21,699 nt of DNA from Youngiibacter multivorans (lineage in GTDB: Bacteria > Bacillota > Clostridia > Clostridiales > Clostridiaceae), in NCBI RefSeq assembly GCF_017873395.1, contig NZ_JAGGKC010000040.1:1-21699 (forward strand), read 5' to 3'. Shown one piece after another: positions 1-7,037 of this stretch. Made by a program: the position numbers and the translations under genes. Numbering within the stretch: the stretch's first letter is position 1; the number at the start of each line of letters is the position of its first letter. The notes under the pieces are model-generated. The model was not told the DNA's origin, searched no databases, and saw only the letters and a program-made list of their open reading frames with translations.

Positions 1-55
1 ACAATCGGAAAAATTGCATTCGGGTCATCAATGCTTTCCTGCATCTGATGGCCAT
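1..55 (-). CDS. Possible 5' end of a gene leaving the window
   Basis: A reverse-strand start region is arranged correctly: an extended -10 (TGATATAAT, 95-87), a GAGGGG ribosome binding site (67-62), a 6-base gap, then ATG at 55-53. The first codons read MAIRCRKALMTRMQFFRL before the window edge. Only 18 codons are visible, so no family can be named. A second reverse frame in the same bases reads MQESIDDPNAIFPI, which looks at least as protein-like but lacks a well-placed ribosome binding site. Which frame is real cannot be settled here. Confidence 0.35.
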   Translation of the reverse strand, partial: MAIRCRKALMTRMQFFRL

Positions 56-86
56 TCTTTTCCCCTCAACGATTCTTTCCTAATAA

Positions 87-95
87 ATTATATCA
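87..95 (-). promoter_or_regulatory. Extended -10 element for the left-edge reverse gene
   Basis: On the reverse strand the bases read TGATATAAT, a full consensus extended -10. No good -35 is seen. It lies about 30 bases upstream of the proposed ATG at 55. Confidence 0.4.
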
Positions 96-240
96 TCTTT
101 TTGTTTCATTTATTTTCATCGCCACGTTAACAATGTATAAACAAGGTGGGATGCCATAATGGATTTTTTCTGCATGCTTCCATTCTGACTCGAACATGGC
201 TTATGAATGCTCTTGATCCTCTTGCTTTCATTTTCATTGC

Positions 241-269
241 TTTACAATAACCTGCTATTGTTGTAGAAT
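241..269 (+). promoter_or_regulatory. Sigma-A type promoter of marR-MATE
   Basis: TTTACA at 241-246 and TAGAAT at 264-269 are separated by exactly 17 bases, a near-consensus vegetative promoter. The spacer also carries an inverted repeat, ACAATA (244-249) and TATTGT (256-261), which could be a second regulator contact. Confidence 0.75.
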
Positions 270-295
270 AAAATAGTTCAATAGTGAACTATTTT
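270..295. promoter_or_regulatory. MarR operator palindrome
   Basis: Two 11-base arms, AAAATAGTTCA (270-280) and TGAACTATTTT (285-295), are perfect inverted repeats around ATAG. The site begins right after the -10 and covers the expected transcription start, the classic position for repression. MarR-family dimers bind palindromes of this size, and marR is the first gene downstream, so autorepression is the simplest reading. The site is inferred, not proven. Confidence 0.75.
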
Positions 296-314
296 TAGTT
301 AGGAGGAAATTACA

Positions 315-788
315 ATGAAGATAGATATCAGAGAAGACAATATTTTTATTCTGTCCAGCTGGAAATTCAAGAAGATGTATGAAAAAGCATTTTACCCAAC
401 AACAAAAGAGCTCCAGTTAACTCAGGGAGAAATTGATGTTCTTCTTTTTTTATTCAACAATAAGCCTCTTGATACAGCGAAGGACATTGCTAAATACAGG
501 TCCATCTCAAAAGCAATGGTATCCAAATCACTGGATTCGCTGATAAACAAAGGGTACCTTTCGGGTGAAACAGATTCAGCTGACAAGAGGAGCATTCATC
601 TGTCAATTGAACCGGCAGCAGTTCCTGCAGTTGAAAAATTAGCACAAGTCCAGAAGAGCATCCTTAAATCAATTTTTCACGATATCACAGAGGATGAATA
701 CGAGGTAATGAAAAGGATATTCAGTAAAATCGACAGTAACATTTCGAAAAAACTTGAAGAAAATGGAGGAAAACAAAAGTGGAAGTAA
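315..788 (+). CDS. MarR-family transcriptional regulator
   Basis: This 157-residue protein has the size and layout of MarR-family winged-helix repressors: an N-terminal helix, a helix-turn-helix around residues 55-80 (recognition region SKAMVSKSLDSL), a wing with the family D-x-R pattern (DSADKRSIHLSI, about 87-98), and a C-terminal dimerisation helix. The ATG at 315 follows AGGAGG (301-306) by 8 bases. The gene overlaps the start of the MATE efflux gene by 10 bases, so the two are almost certainly cotranscribed and translationally coupled. With the palindrome at 270-295, the likely role is a ligand-released repressor of its own operon. The ligand cannot be read from sequence. Confidence 0.9.
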   Translation: MKIDIREDNIFILSSWKFKKMYEKAFYPTTKELQLTQGEIDVLLFLFNNKPLDTAKDIAKYRSISKAMVSKSLDSLINKGYLSGETDSADKRSIHLSIEPAAVPAVEKLAQVQKSILKSIFHDITEDEYEVMKRIFSKIDSNISKKLEENGGKQKWK

Positions 789-2173
789 CTCGCGAAAATA
801 AAATGGAGACCCAAAGCATAGGAAAGCTGCTTTTCAGCATGGCATTTCCCGCAATCATAGCTCAGATAATAAACGTCTTGTACAATATCGTTGACAGGAT
901 GTATATCGGCCATATCCCCGAAATAGGTGCAGACGCACTGACCGGAGTTGGAGTCACCATGCCTCTTATCATGGTCATATCAGCATTTGCTGCCTTGGTC
1001 AGCATGGGAGGAGCTCCCAGAGCTTCGATCAGGATGGGAATGAAGGATAAGAAGGCAGCTGAAAAAATACTTGGAAATTGCACCTCTGCGCTGGTACTGG
1101 TATCTGTAGCATTGACTGCCATAGTGCTTTTATTCGGAGAAGAAATGATGATGATGTTTGGAGCAAGCGAAAATACGATCAGCTATGCTCTGGATTACAT
1201 GAGAATATATGCAATGGGCACGATTTTTGTTCAGCTATCCCTCGGATTGAACGCATTCATTACAGCCCAGGGCTTTGCAAAGACAAGTATGCTTACAGTT
1301 ACCATTGGTGCAGTTGCAAATATCGTACTGGATCCTATCCTCATGTTTGGATTCGGCATGGGAGTTAAGGGTGCCGCTCTGGCAACCATAATTTCACAGG
1401 CCATTTCAGCCATATGGGTCATACGATTCCTGATGAGCAAAAAAAGCCATCTGACTATCCGAAAGGAATACCTGAAGATCGACCCGAAGGTCTTCCTGCC
1501 ATGTGTGGCTCTGGGATTATCGCCATTTGTGATGCAGGCAACAGAAAGCATCCTTGTCATTACCTTCAATTCATCCCTGCAGAGATATGGCGGAGACCTT
1601 GCAGTAGGAGCCATGACCATACTGTCGAGTGTGATGCAATTTTCAATACTTCCGATCATGGGACTCACCCAGGGGGCGCAGCCCATAATAAGCTATAATT
1701 ATGGAGCAGATAATCTTTCAAGGGTAAAGGATACATTTAAATTATTGCTCAAAGCCACACTGGTTTACTCTACACTGCTTTGGTCAGTGGTTATGCTTTT
1801 CCCTCAGATTTTCGCGAGGATATTTACTGGTGATGCACTCCTCATTGCTGCCACAGTTTCAGCGCTTCGGATATACATGGCAGTGTCCCTGCTGTTAGCT
1901 GTTCAGATCAGCTGTCAACAGACCTTCATCGCGCTGGGGAATGCTAAGATTTCAATATTCCTCGCACTTTTACGCAAGATCATCCTGCTGATACCGCTTA
2001 TATTTATCCTTCCCCAGTTCATGGAGGACAAGGTCACCGCAGTATTCCTGGCGGAGCCAATTGCTGACATCATTGCTGTCACTGTCACCTCAATTATATT
2101 TGCGATCCAGTTCAGGAAAGTGCTCGGAAAATCATCTTTCAGCTTCAAAAATCAGGTTACACTTGAGGCATAG
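779..2173 (+). CDS. MATE-family multidrug efflux transporter
   Basis: The protein (464 residues) has the length and hydrophobic pattern of a 12-helix MATE antiporter, which exports cationic drugs or metabolites using Na+ or H+ gradients. Features include the N-terminal LLFSMAFPAIIAQIINVLYN helix, the NIVDRMYIGHI region after helix 1, and the mid-protein GLTQGAQPIISYNYGA segment typical of DinF/NorM/MepA relatives. The start is a GTG at 779, supported by GGAGGA (765-770) 8 bases upstream inside marR; the in-frame ATG at 803 is a weaker alternative. It overlaps marR by 10 bases. No clear terminator follows the stop. Substrate is unknown; control by the upstream MarR protein is inferred. Confidence 0.92.
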   Translation: MEVTRENKMETQSIGKLLFSMAFPAIIAQIINVLYNIVDRMYIGHIPEIGADALTGVGVTMPLIMVISAFAALVSMGGAPRASIRMGMKDKKAAEKILGNCTSALVLVSVALTAIVLLFGEEMMMMFGASENTISYALDYMRIYAMGTIFVQLSLGLNAFITAQGFAKTSMLTVTIGAVANIVLDPILMFGFGMGVKGAALATIISQAISAIWVIRFLMSKKSHLTIRKEYLKIDPKVFLPCVALGLSPFVMQATESILVITFNSSLQRYGGDLAVGAMTILSSVMQFSILPIMGLTQGAQPIISYNYGADNLSRVKDTFKLLLKATLVYSTLLWSVVMLFPQIFARIFTGDALLIAATVSALRIYMAVSLLLAVQISCQQTFIALGNAKISIFLALLRKIILLIPLIFILPQFMEDKVTAVFLAEPIADIIAVTVTSIIFAIQFRKVLGKSSFSFKNQVTLEA

Positions 2174-2268
2174 CTGACAGCTCTTTGCGGTTTCAAACTG
2201 GCTTGGTTAACCGTCTTGCTACCTGTGTAATCATTTCACTCTTCATCCTCTTGGTATTGACCTAGGGA

Positions 2269-2309
2269 TGACATAATCACAGCACACTTACAGGGTGACA
2301 TTATCACAG
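2269..2309. repeat. Pair of 14-bp direct repeats upstream of prfC
   Basis: TGACATAATCACAG (2269-2282) and TGACATTATCACAG (2296-2309) differ at one base and start 27 bases apart. The second lies inside GTGACATTATCAC, a small inverted repeat. They sit between the MATE gene and the prfC promoter region and look like tandem binding sites for a regulator I cannot name. Confidence 0.55.
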
Positions 2310-2359
2310 ACCATTAAGAGCCTTTCGAAAAAACTATGGAGCATTCATCGATTATGTTA

Positions 2360-2365
2360 TATAAT
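2360..2365 (+). promoter_or_regulatory. prfC: Candidate -10 of prfC
   Basis: TATAAT at 2360-2365 is a perfect -10 hexamer about 57 bases before the prfC start. No good -35 is placed 16-18 bases upstream, so an activator or a weak promoter is possible. Confidence 0.4.
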
Positions 2366-2421
2366 AATTAGTTGTTACAGAAGGAAATGATGATCGGCCG
2401 CAAGGCCACCAGGAGGCACCT

Positions 2422-4017
2422 TTGGAATCGATAAGAAAAGAGATAGAAAAAAGAAGGACGTTTGCGATAATCTCGCATCCTGACGCAGGTAAGACAACCC
2501 TCACTGAGAAGCTGCTCCTGTATGGAGGGGCTATTAGGCTTGCAGGATCGGTCAAGGCAAGGAAGGCATCGAAGCATGCCGTATCTGACTGGATGGAGAT
2601 TGAGAAGCAGAGAGGTATATCCGTAACCTCGTCTGTCATGCAGTTCAACTACGACGGCTATTGCATAAACATCCTGGATACACCGGGACATCAGGACTTC
2701 TCCGAGGATACCTACAGGACACTTATGGCTGCAGACTCTGCAGTGATGGTCATAGATGGTGCCAAGGGAGTCGAGGAGCAGACAAGGAAGCTTTTCCATG
2801 TTTGTTCTCTTAGAGGTATCCCCATATTTACATTCATAAACAAGATGGACCGTGAGACAAGAGACCCCTTCGAGCTTCTTGAGGAAATCGAAAGGGAGCT
2901 TGGAATAAAGTCTTACCCAATGAACTGGCCTATCGGTACAGGAAATGACTTCAGGGGAGTTTTCGAGAGGGACACTAACACCATACATGTATTTGCAGGT
3001 GGAAAGCATGGCCAGCTTGAGGTTGAATCAGTCGTAGGACAGGTTGAAGACGATGTGTTCAAGGACCTCCTTGGCAAGCCGCTCCATGACAAGCTTATGG
3101 AGGACATCGAGCTCATTGATTATGCAGGAGATGACTTCGACCTTGGAAAGATCCAGAAGGGCGAGCTGACTCCGGTATTCTTCGGATCCGCTCTCACCAA
3201 CTTCGGAGTGGAGCCCTTCCTCAGGGAGTTCCTTAAGCTAACATCAGAGCCACTTTCAAGGAACACTTCAGAAGGTGATGAGATCGATGTCTTCAGCGAC
3301 AAGTTCTCCGCATTCATTTTCAAGATACAGGCTAACATGAACCCTGCCCACAGGGACAGGATCGCATTCATGAGAATATGTTCCGGAAAATACGAAAAGG
3401 GAATGGAGGTATTCCATTACCAGGGTAACGGAAAGATAAAGCTTTCCCAGCCACAGCAGTTCCTGGCGCAGGACAGGGAAATCATCGAGGAAGCTTATGC
3501 CGGAGACATCATAGGTGTTTTCGACCCGGGTATTTACTCCATCGGTGACACTCTGACAGATCCTTCGATGAAATTCAGGTTCGAGGGAATCCCGACCTTC
3601 TCTCCTGAGCATTTTGCAAGGGTAAGGCCAGAGGATACCATGAAGAGAAAGCAGTTCGTAAAGGGAATAACCCAGATTGCCCAGGAAGGAGCTATCCAGG
3701 TATACAAGGAGCTCCATATCGGAATGGAAGAAATCATTGTGGGAGTCGTTGGAGTTCTTCAGCTTGAGGTCCTTGAATACAGGCTCAAGAATGAATATGG
3801 AGTCGACCTGAAGATGGACAGGCTGCCATATAGGTTCGTAAGATGGATTGAAGACGAATCGTATGATACCTCAAAGCTTAACATCACTTCAGATTCTAGG
3901 CTCCTAAAAGATATGAAGGACAGGGACATCCTGATTTTCCAGAACGACTGGGGAATAACATGGGCACTTAACCATAACAAGGGACTGGTACTGTCTGACG
4001 TAGGCAAGGTAGACTAA
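2422..4017 (+). CDS. prfC: Peptide chain release factor 3 (RF3)
   Basis: RF3 is the GTPase that removes RF1/RF2 from the ribosome after peptide release. The 531-residue length matches the family (about 530). The G domain is intact: G1 HPDAGKTT (19-26), G2 region RGISVTSS (64-71), G3 DTPGH (86-90) and G4 NKMD (140-143). The insert GGAIRLAGSVKARK and the C-terminal half, rich in FEGIPTFSPEHFARV and GVLQLEVLEYRL, distinguish RF3 from EF-G. The start is TTG at 2422 with AGGAGG (2411-2416) 5 bases upstream; nearby ATGs at 2387 and 2390 are out of frame. It is a single-gene unit ended by a strong hairpin. Confidence 0.97.
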   Translation: MESIRKEIEKRRTFAIISHPDAGKTTLTEKLLLYGGAIRLAGSVKARKASKHAVSDWMEIEKQRGISVTSSVMQFNYDGYCINILDTPGHQDFSEDTYRTLMAADSAVMVIDGAKGVEEQTRKLFHVCSLRGIPIFTFINKMDRETRDPFELLEEIERELGIKSYPMNWPIGTGNDFRGVFERDTNTIHVFAGGKHGQLEVESVVGQVEDDVFKDLLGKPLHDKLMEDIELIDYAGDDFDLGKIQKGELTPVFFGSALTNFGVEPFLREFLKLTSEPLSRNTSEGDEIDVFSDKFSAFIFKIQANMNPAHRDRIAFMRICSGKYEKGMEVFHYQGNGKIKLSQPQQFLAQDREIIEEAYAGDIIGVFDPGIYSIGDTLTDPSMKFRFEGIPTFSPEHFARVRPEDTMKRKQFVKGITQIAQEGAIQVYKELHIGMEEIIVGVVGVLQLEVLEYRLKNEYGVDLKMDRLPYRFVRWIEDESYDTSKLNITSDSRLLKDMKDRDILIFQNDWGITWALNHNKGLVLSDVGKVD

Positions 4018-4020
4018 AAT

Positions 4021-4063
4021 AAATGCCGTTGTGATTTTCAACATCACAACGGCATTTTTGTTT
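4021..4063. terminator. Terminator after prfC, probably bidirectional
   Basis: Arms ATGCCGTTGTGAT (4023-4035) and ATCACAACGGCAT (4043-4055) form a perfect 13-bp stem, extendable by A-T pairs to 4021/4057, with a 7-base loop and a T run (4055-4063). The A-rich 5' flank gives T residues on the other strand, so it may also end the convergent aminopeptidase transcript. Confidence 0.92.
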
Positions 4064-4122
4064 GCTCTACAAGCACATTCACTTTACATTTATTATATTA
4101 TGTAAAACTAAGCCTCTATTTA

Positions 4123-5418
4123 TCAGTTTTCTTCGTAGAATACCTTCAATGCCTTCACAAGATAAAGGTGGTCATCTACTCCTCCAAGCTCCCTTACGGA
4201 ATGCATTCCAAGAAGTGGAGTACCGATATCGACGCTTCTTATAGGAAGATGAGAAGATGCTGCAGGACCTATCGTGGATCCTCCTGCCAGGTCGCTCCTA
4301 TTAACGAAAGTCTGGAACGGAACCTCTGCTTTTCTGCAAATCTCACTGAAGGCTGCGGCTGAATCCCCATCTGTAGTATACTTCTGGTTCGCCGAAAGCT
4401 TTATTACCGGTCCTTTGTTTAACAGCGGCCTGTTGACCGGATCGTGCATCTCAGCATAGTTAGGATGTACGCTATGTGCAAGGTCAGCAGATATCATGAA
4501 CGAACCTTCAAGGCTCCTCAGGAAGCCTTCCCTGTCACCACCCAGTGAGTAGTATACTCTCTCCAGAAGATTTGCCAGGAGTACTGAATCAGCACCCTGC
4601 TTCGACCTGCTTCCGCATTCCTCGTTGTCGAAGAATGCTGCGATCCTTATGCCGCTGCCGCCTTCAGCTGCCTTAAGCGCTTCCATGGCTCCATGCACGC
4701 TGTTAAGGTTATCCTGCCTCTTGGATGATATGAACTCCTGTGAGAGGCCCATGACTATGCCCTTTTCAGCCTCGCATAAGAATAGGTCATAATCCAGTAT
4801 CTCATCAGATGCCACATTGATCTCTTCAGCAACAAGGTCCCTTATCAGGTTCTCCTTTGCGAAGTCCTTCCCTGCCATGGACATTATCGGAAGCACGTGC
4901 TTCTGCTTGTCGATTGCCACCCCTTCATTCACGTTCCTGTTGAAGTGGATCGCTACGCTTGGAATGATAAGCAGAGGTCTTCTGAAGTTAACTGTCTCTG
5001 TCCTTGGCTTCAGCGGACTGTCACCCTTGAGGACGACCCTTCCTGCAAGTGTGAGGGGTCTGTCGAACCAGGTTGAAAGTATAGGTCCTCCATATGTCTC
5101 AGTGTTCAGCCTGAGGAAACCATCGTTAACCATCTCAGCACCGGGCTTTATCCTGAATCCAGGTGAATCGGTATGTGCCCCAACCATCCTGAAGCCTTTG
5201 ACAAGTGGTTCGCTGCCTATCCTTACCATGAACAGGGATGAGCCGTTCTTGACATAGAATGCCTTGTCCCCTTCCTTAAGACTCCATTTTGCTTCTCCGT
5301 CAAGTTCCTTATAACCGTCAGCAAGAAGCTCTTTCTTCATGACCTCCACAGCGTTGAATGCTGTCTGGGATTCATGCAGAAATTCAAGCAGTCTTCCTGC
5401 AAGTTCCATCTTTTCCAT
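4123..5418 (-). CDS. M18-family metalloaminopeptidase
   Basis: This is a 431-residue M18 (aspartyl aminopeptidase family) enzyme, a cytosolic di-zinc aminopeptidase that trims N-terminal residues from peptides. Visible motifs include GAHTDSPGFRIKPG (first zinc His), DNEECGSRSKQGADS (catalytic Glu and zinc ligands), ISADLAHSVHPNYAE, and the C-terminal LLGMHSVREL with the last His ligand. The reading frame is open to a TTG at 5448, but ATG at 5418 is preceded by a perfect AGGAGG with a 6-base gap, so I start there. It is divergent from the CDF gene and convergent with prfC. Specificity (acidic versus neutral N-termini) cannot be decided by eye. Confidence 0.94.
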   Translation of the reverse strand: MEKMELAGRLLEFLHESQTAFNAVEVMKKELLADGYKELDGEAKWSLKEGDKAFYVKNGSSLFMVRIGSEPLVKGFRMVGAHTDSPGFRIKPGAEMVNDGFLRLNTETYGGPILSTWFDRPLTLAGRVVLKGDSPLKPRTETVNFRRPLLIIPSVAIHFNRNVNEGVAIDKQKHVLPIMSMAGKDFAKENLIRDLVAEEINVASDEILDYDLFLCEAEKGIVMGLSQEFISSKRQDNLNSVHGAMEALKAAEGGSGIRIAAFFDNEECGSRSKQGADSVLLANLLERVYYSLGGDREGFLRSLEGSFMISADLAHSVHPNYAEMHDPVNRPLLNKGPVIKLSANQKYTTDGDSAAAFSEICRKAEVPFQTFVNRSDLAGGSTIGPAASSHLPIRSVDIGTPLLGMHSVRELGGVDDHLYLVKALKVFYEEN

Positions 5419-5472
5419 AAGTGACCTCCTACCATGATTTATACTCAATATATTACTATTCTAACACAAGTG

Positions 5473-5481
5473 TGATACAAT
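5473..5481 (+). promoter_or_regulatory. Candidate extended -10 for the CDF gene
   Basis: TGATACAAT (5473-5481) is an extended -10, with a weak TTACTA at 5453-5458 in the -35 position (17-base spacer). Transcription would start just before the hairpin at 5491. Confidence 0.45.
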
Positions 5482-5490
5482 TGAATGAAG

Positions 5491-5522
5491 GATTCCAATC
5501 CGCTTTTGCGGAGCCTGGAATC
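5491..5522 (+). other. Leader stem-loop upstream of the CDF gene
   Basis: GATTCCA (5491-5497) pairs with TGGAATC (5516-5522) and TCCGC (5499-5503) pairs with GCGGA (5508-5512) around a TTTT loop, with a small internal loop between. Only a weak T tract follows. It would lie at the very 5' end of the CDF mRNA, where it could stabilise the message or act as a partial attenuator. Confidence 0.5.
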
Positions 5523-5548
5523 TTTCCATTTATTCGGAAGGTGAAGTT

Positions 5549-6724
5549 ATGATAGATATATTAATCAATAAAATTGTCGACGGCAAAAACTACAGCAATG
5601 TGTTTGAGAGGGCGAAGATAGGCATAAAGGCGGGAATAGTGGGGATAGTCCTCAACTTCATCCTTTTTCTTGTTAAGCTGCTCCTCGGCTTTGTTACAGG
5701 CAGCATTTCACTTATGGCTGATGCCTTCAACAACCTGACCGATACCACATCCTCTGTGGTCACTATCCTCGGCTTCAAGCTGGCAAACAGACCGCCTGAC
5801 GAGGACCATCCATATGGACACGGAAGGCTTGAGTACCTGTCCGGACTGACCATATCAGTGCTGGTTATGTTTGTTGGTTTCCAGTTCATAGTATCCTCAT
5901 GGAAGAAGATAGTAGCCCCCAGCCCGGTAATCTCCGAGTGGTCCACAACCTTCATACTCGTACTCTCGATACTTCTCAAATACCTCATGCACTTGTTCTA
6001 CAAGAGGCTTGGCAAAAAGATTGGCTCACAGACTCTTGAGGCAACTGCTACTGATGCGCTTGGAGATGTATTCACGACATCCGTGGTCGTACTAGGACTT
6101 ATCGCTTCCAAGTTCACCACCCTTCCAATCGATGGAGTGGTGGGAATAGCCATAGCATTATACATAATATACAACGGGCTTATGCTGACACTTGAAACCC
6201 TTAACACCATTATAGGTGAAAAGCCTGATATGGAGCTTGTAGAAAAGATCAAGGCCAAGGTCGTATCCTATAACCATATCTATGCGGTCCATGACCTTGC
6301 CATCCATTCATATGGTCCCGGCAGGACAATGGCCAGCATTCATGCTGAAGTGCCCTTTGACATGAACCTAGTTGAAATACACAATGTGGTTGACAAGATC
6401 GAAAGGAAGGTACGCGAAGAGCTGGGAGTAGACCTGGTCATCCATATTGACCCTTTGAATGACCACGATGACGAATTCCTTGCTGTCCAGCAGAAGGTTA
6501 CTGAACTCTCTCTGTCCATACCTAAGATCCTTTCAGTCCATGATTTGCGCTATACCGGACTCAAGGACCACAAGATGCTCATATTCGAGGCTGTTGTGGA
6601 TTCTAAAAACCTGACCGAGAAGGAAAGGCTTTCCATTAAACACGAGCTCACTGAGATGGTCAGCAACGAATTCCCCGATACCAGGGTATTCATAACCCTT
6701 GACCTCGATGTAACCATACTTTAA
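5549..6724 (+). CDS. CDF-family divalent cation exporter, Mn-type metal site
   Basis: Cation diffusion facilitators export divalent metals in exchange for protons. This 391-residue protein has the six-helix core with HPYGHGRLEY (about 87-96) between helices 2 and 3. The transport-site residues are N61 and D65 in helix 2 (NNLTD) and D169 and D173 in helix 5 (DALGD). This N-D-D-D quartet is the pattern known for MntE-like Mn2+ exporters, unlike the D-D-H-D of YiiP/FieF or H-D-H-D of CzcD. After the membrane part there seem to be two cytoplasmic ferredoxin-like ZT-dimer domains in tandem (about 230-305 and 312-388), giving extra length over the roughly 300-residue YiiP type. ATG at 5549 follows a GGAAGGTGAAG ribosome binding site. 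Manganese as substrate is an inference. Confidence 0.92.
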   Translation: MIDILINKIVDGKNYSNVFERAKIGIKAGIVGIVLNFILFLVKLLLGFVTGSISLMADAFNNLTDTTSSVVTILGFKLANRPPDEDHPYGHGRLEYLSGLTISVLVMFVGFQFIVSSWKKIVAPSPVISEWSTTFILVLSILLKYLMHLFYKRLGKKIGSQTLEATATDALGDVFTTSVVVLGLIASKFTTLPIDGVVGIAIALYIIYNGLMLTLETLNTIIGEKPDMELVEKIKAKVVSYNHIYAVHDLAIHSYGPGRTMASIHAEVPFDMNLVEIHNVVDKIERKVREELGVDLVIHIDPLNDHDDEFLAVQQKVTELSLSIPKILSVHDLRYTGLKDHKMLIFEAVVDSKNLTEKERLSIKHELTEMVSNEFPDTRVFITLDLDVTIL

Positions 6725-6740
6725 TTTAAGCAATAACTTT

Positions 6741-6760
6741 AGCCGGGAGATTTCCCGGCT
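6741..6760 (+). terminator. Terminator after the CDF gene
   Basis: AGCCGGGA (6741-6748) and TCCCGGCT (6753-6760) form a perfect 8-bp GC-rich stem with a 4-base loop, 17 bases after the stop. The downstream tract (ATTAAATT) is only moderately T-rich. Confidence 0.75.
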
Positions 6761-7037
6761 ATTAAATTCCACAAAATCAAGCAAATCATTGAATGCCTTG
6801 AAAAATTAATTTCAGTTCCCTATCCTTAGAATGCCCATAAGATTAAAACGATATCATAAGTGATGCTAGAAATAAATAAGGACCCTTTTTGTCATGATAC
6901 CGATTTCCTTTGATTCTGAATGGATTTCCCAATATTTATTTTCATTTAAAAATTGATTTTCATGAAAATAAGTAGTAGGATGTATATTGTTTGTATTTTA
7001 ACACATGGAATCATATTTATATTGAGGGGTGCGACTA
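6761..7037. other. AT-rich intergenic stretch before the OFA carrier
   Basis: The gap between the CDF stop and the MFS gene exceeds 300 bases. It contains the CDF terminator, a 14-bp perfect palindrome at 6956-6969, and a possible -35 (TTGTTT, 6987-6992) without a convincing -10. I see no RNA gene, riboswitch core or credible small protein gene here. Confidence 0.5.
6956..6969. promoter_or_regulatory. Palindromic operator candidate upstream of the OFA carrier
   Basis: ATTTTCATGAAAAT is a perfect 14-bp palindrome 68 bases before the start codon, just upstream of a possible -35. An additional ATTTTCAT half-copy lies about 16 bases further upstream. This suits a dimeric regulator; which one is unknown. 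Confidence 0.45.

Noticed and set aside
2295..2307. GTGACATTATCAC as a CRP/FNR-type site
   Set aside because: The half-sites are separated by 5 rather than 6 bases and lack the outer T/A bases, so I do not assign it to that family.
2368..3009. 213-codon reverse frame across the prfC start
   Set aside because: Antisense to the RF3 G domain, no recognisable family and no start signals.
5464..5474. ACAC-AA-GTGT inverted repeat between the aminopeptidase and CDF genes as an operator
   Set aside because: The arms are only 4 bases long and no known regulator site such as Rex or CRP matches, so it is not above chance.
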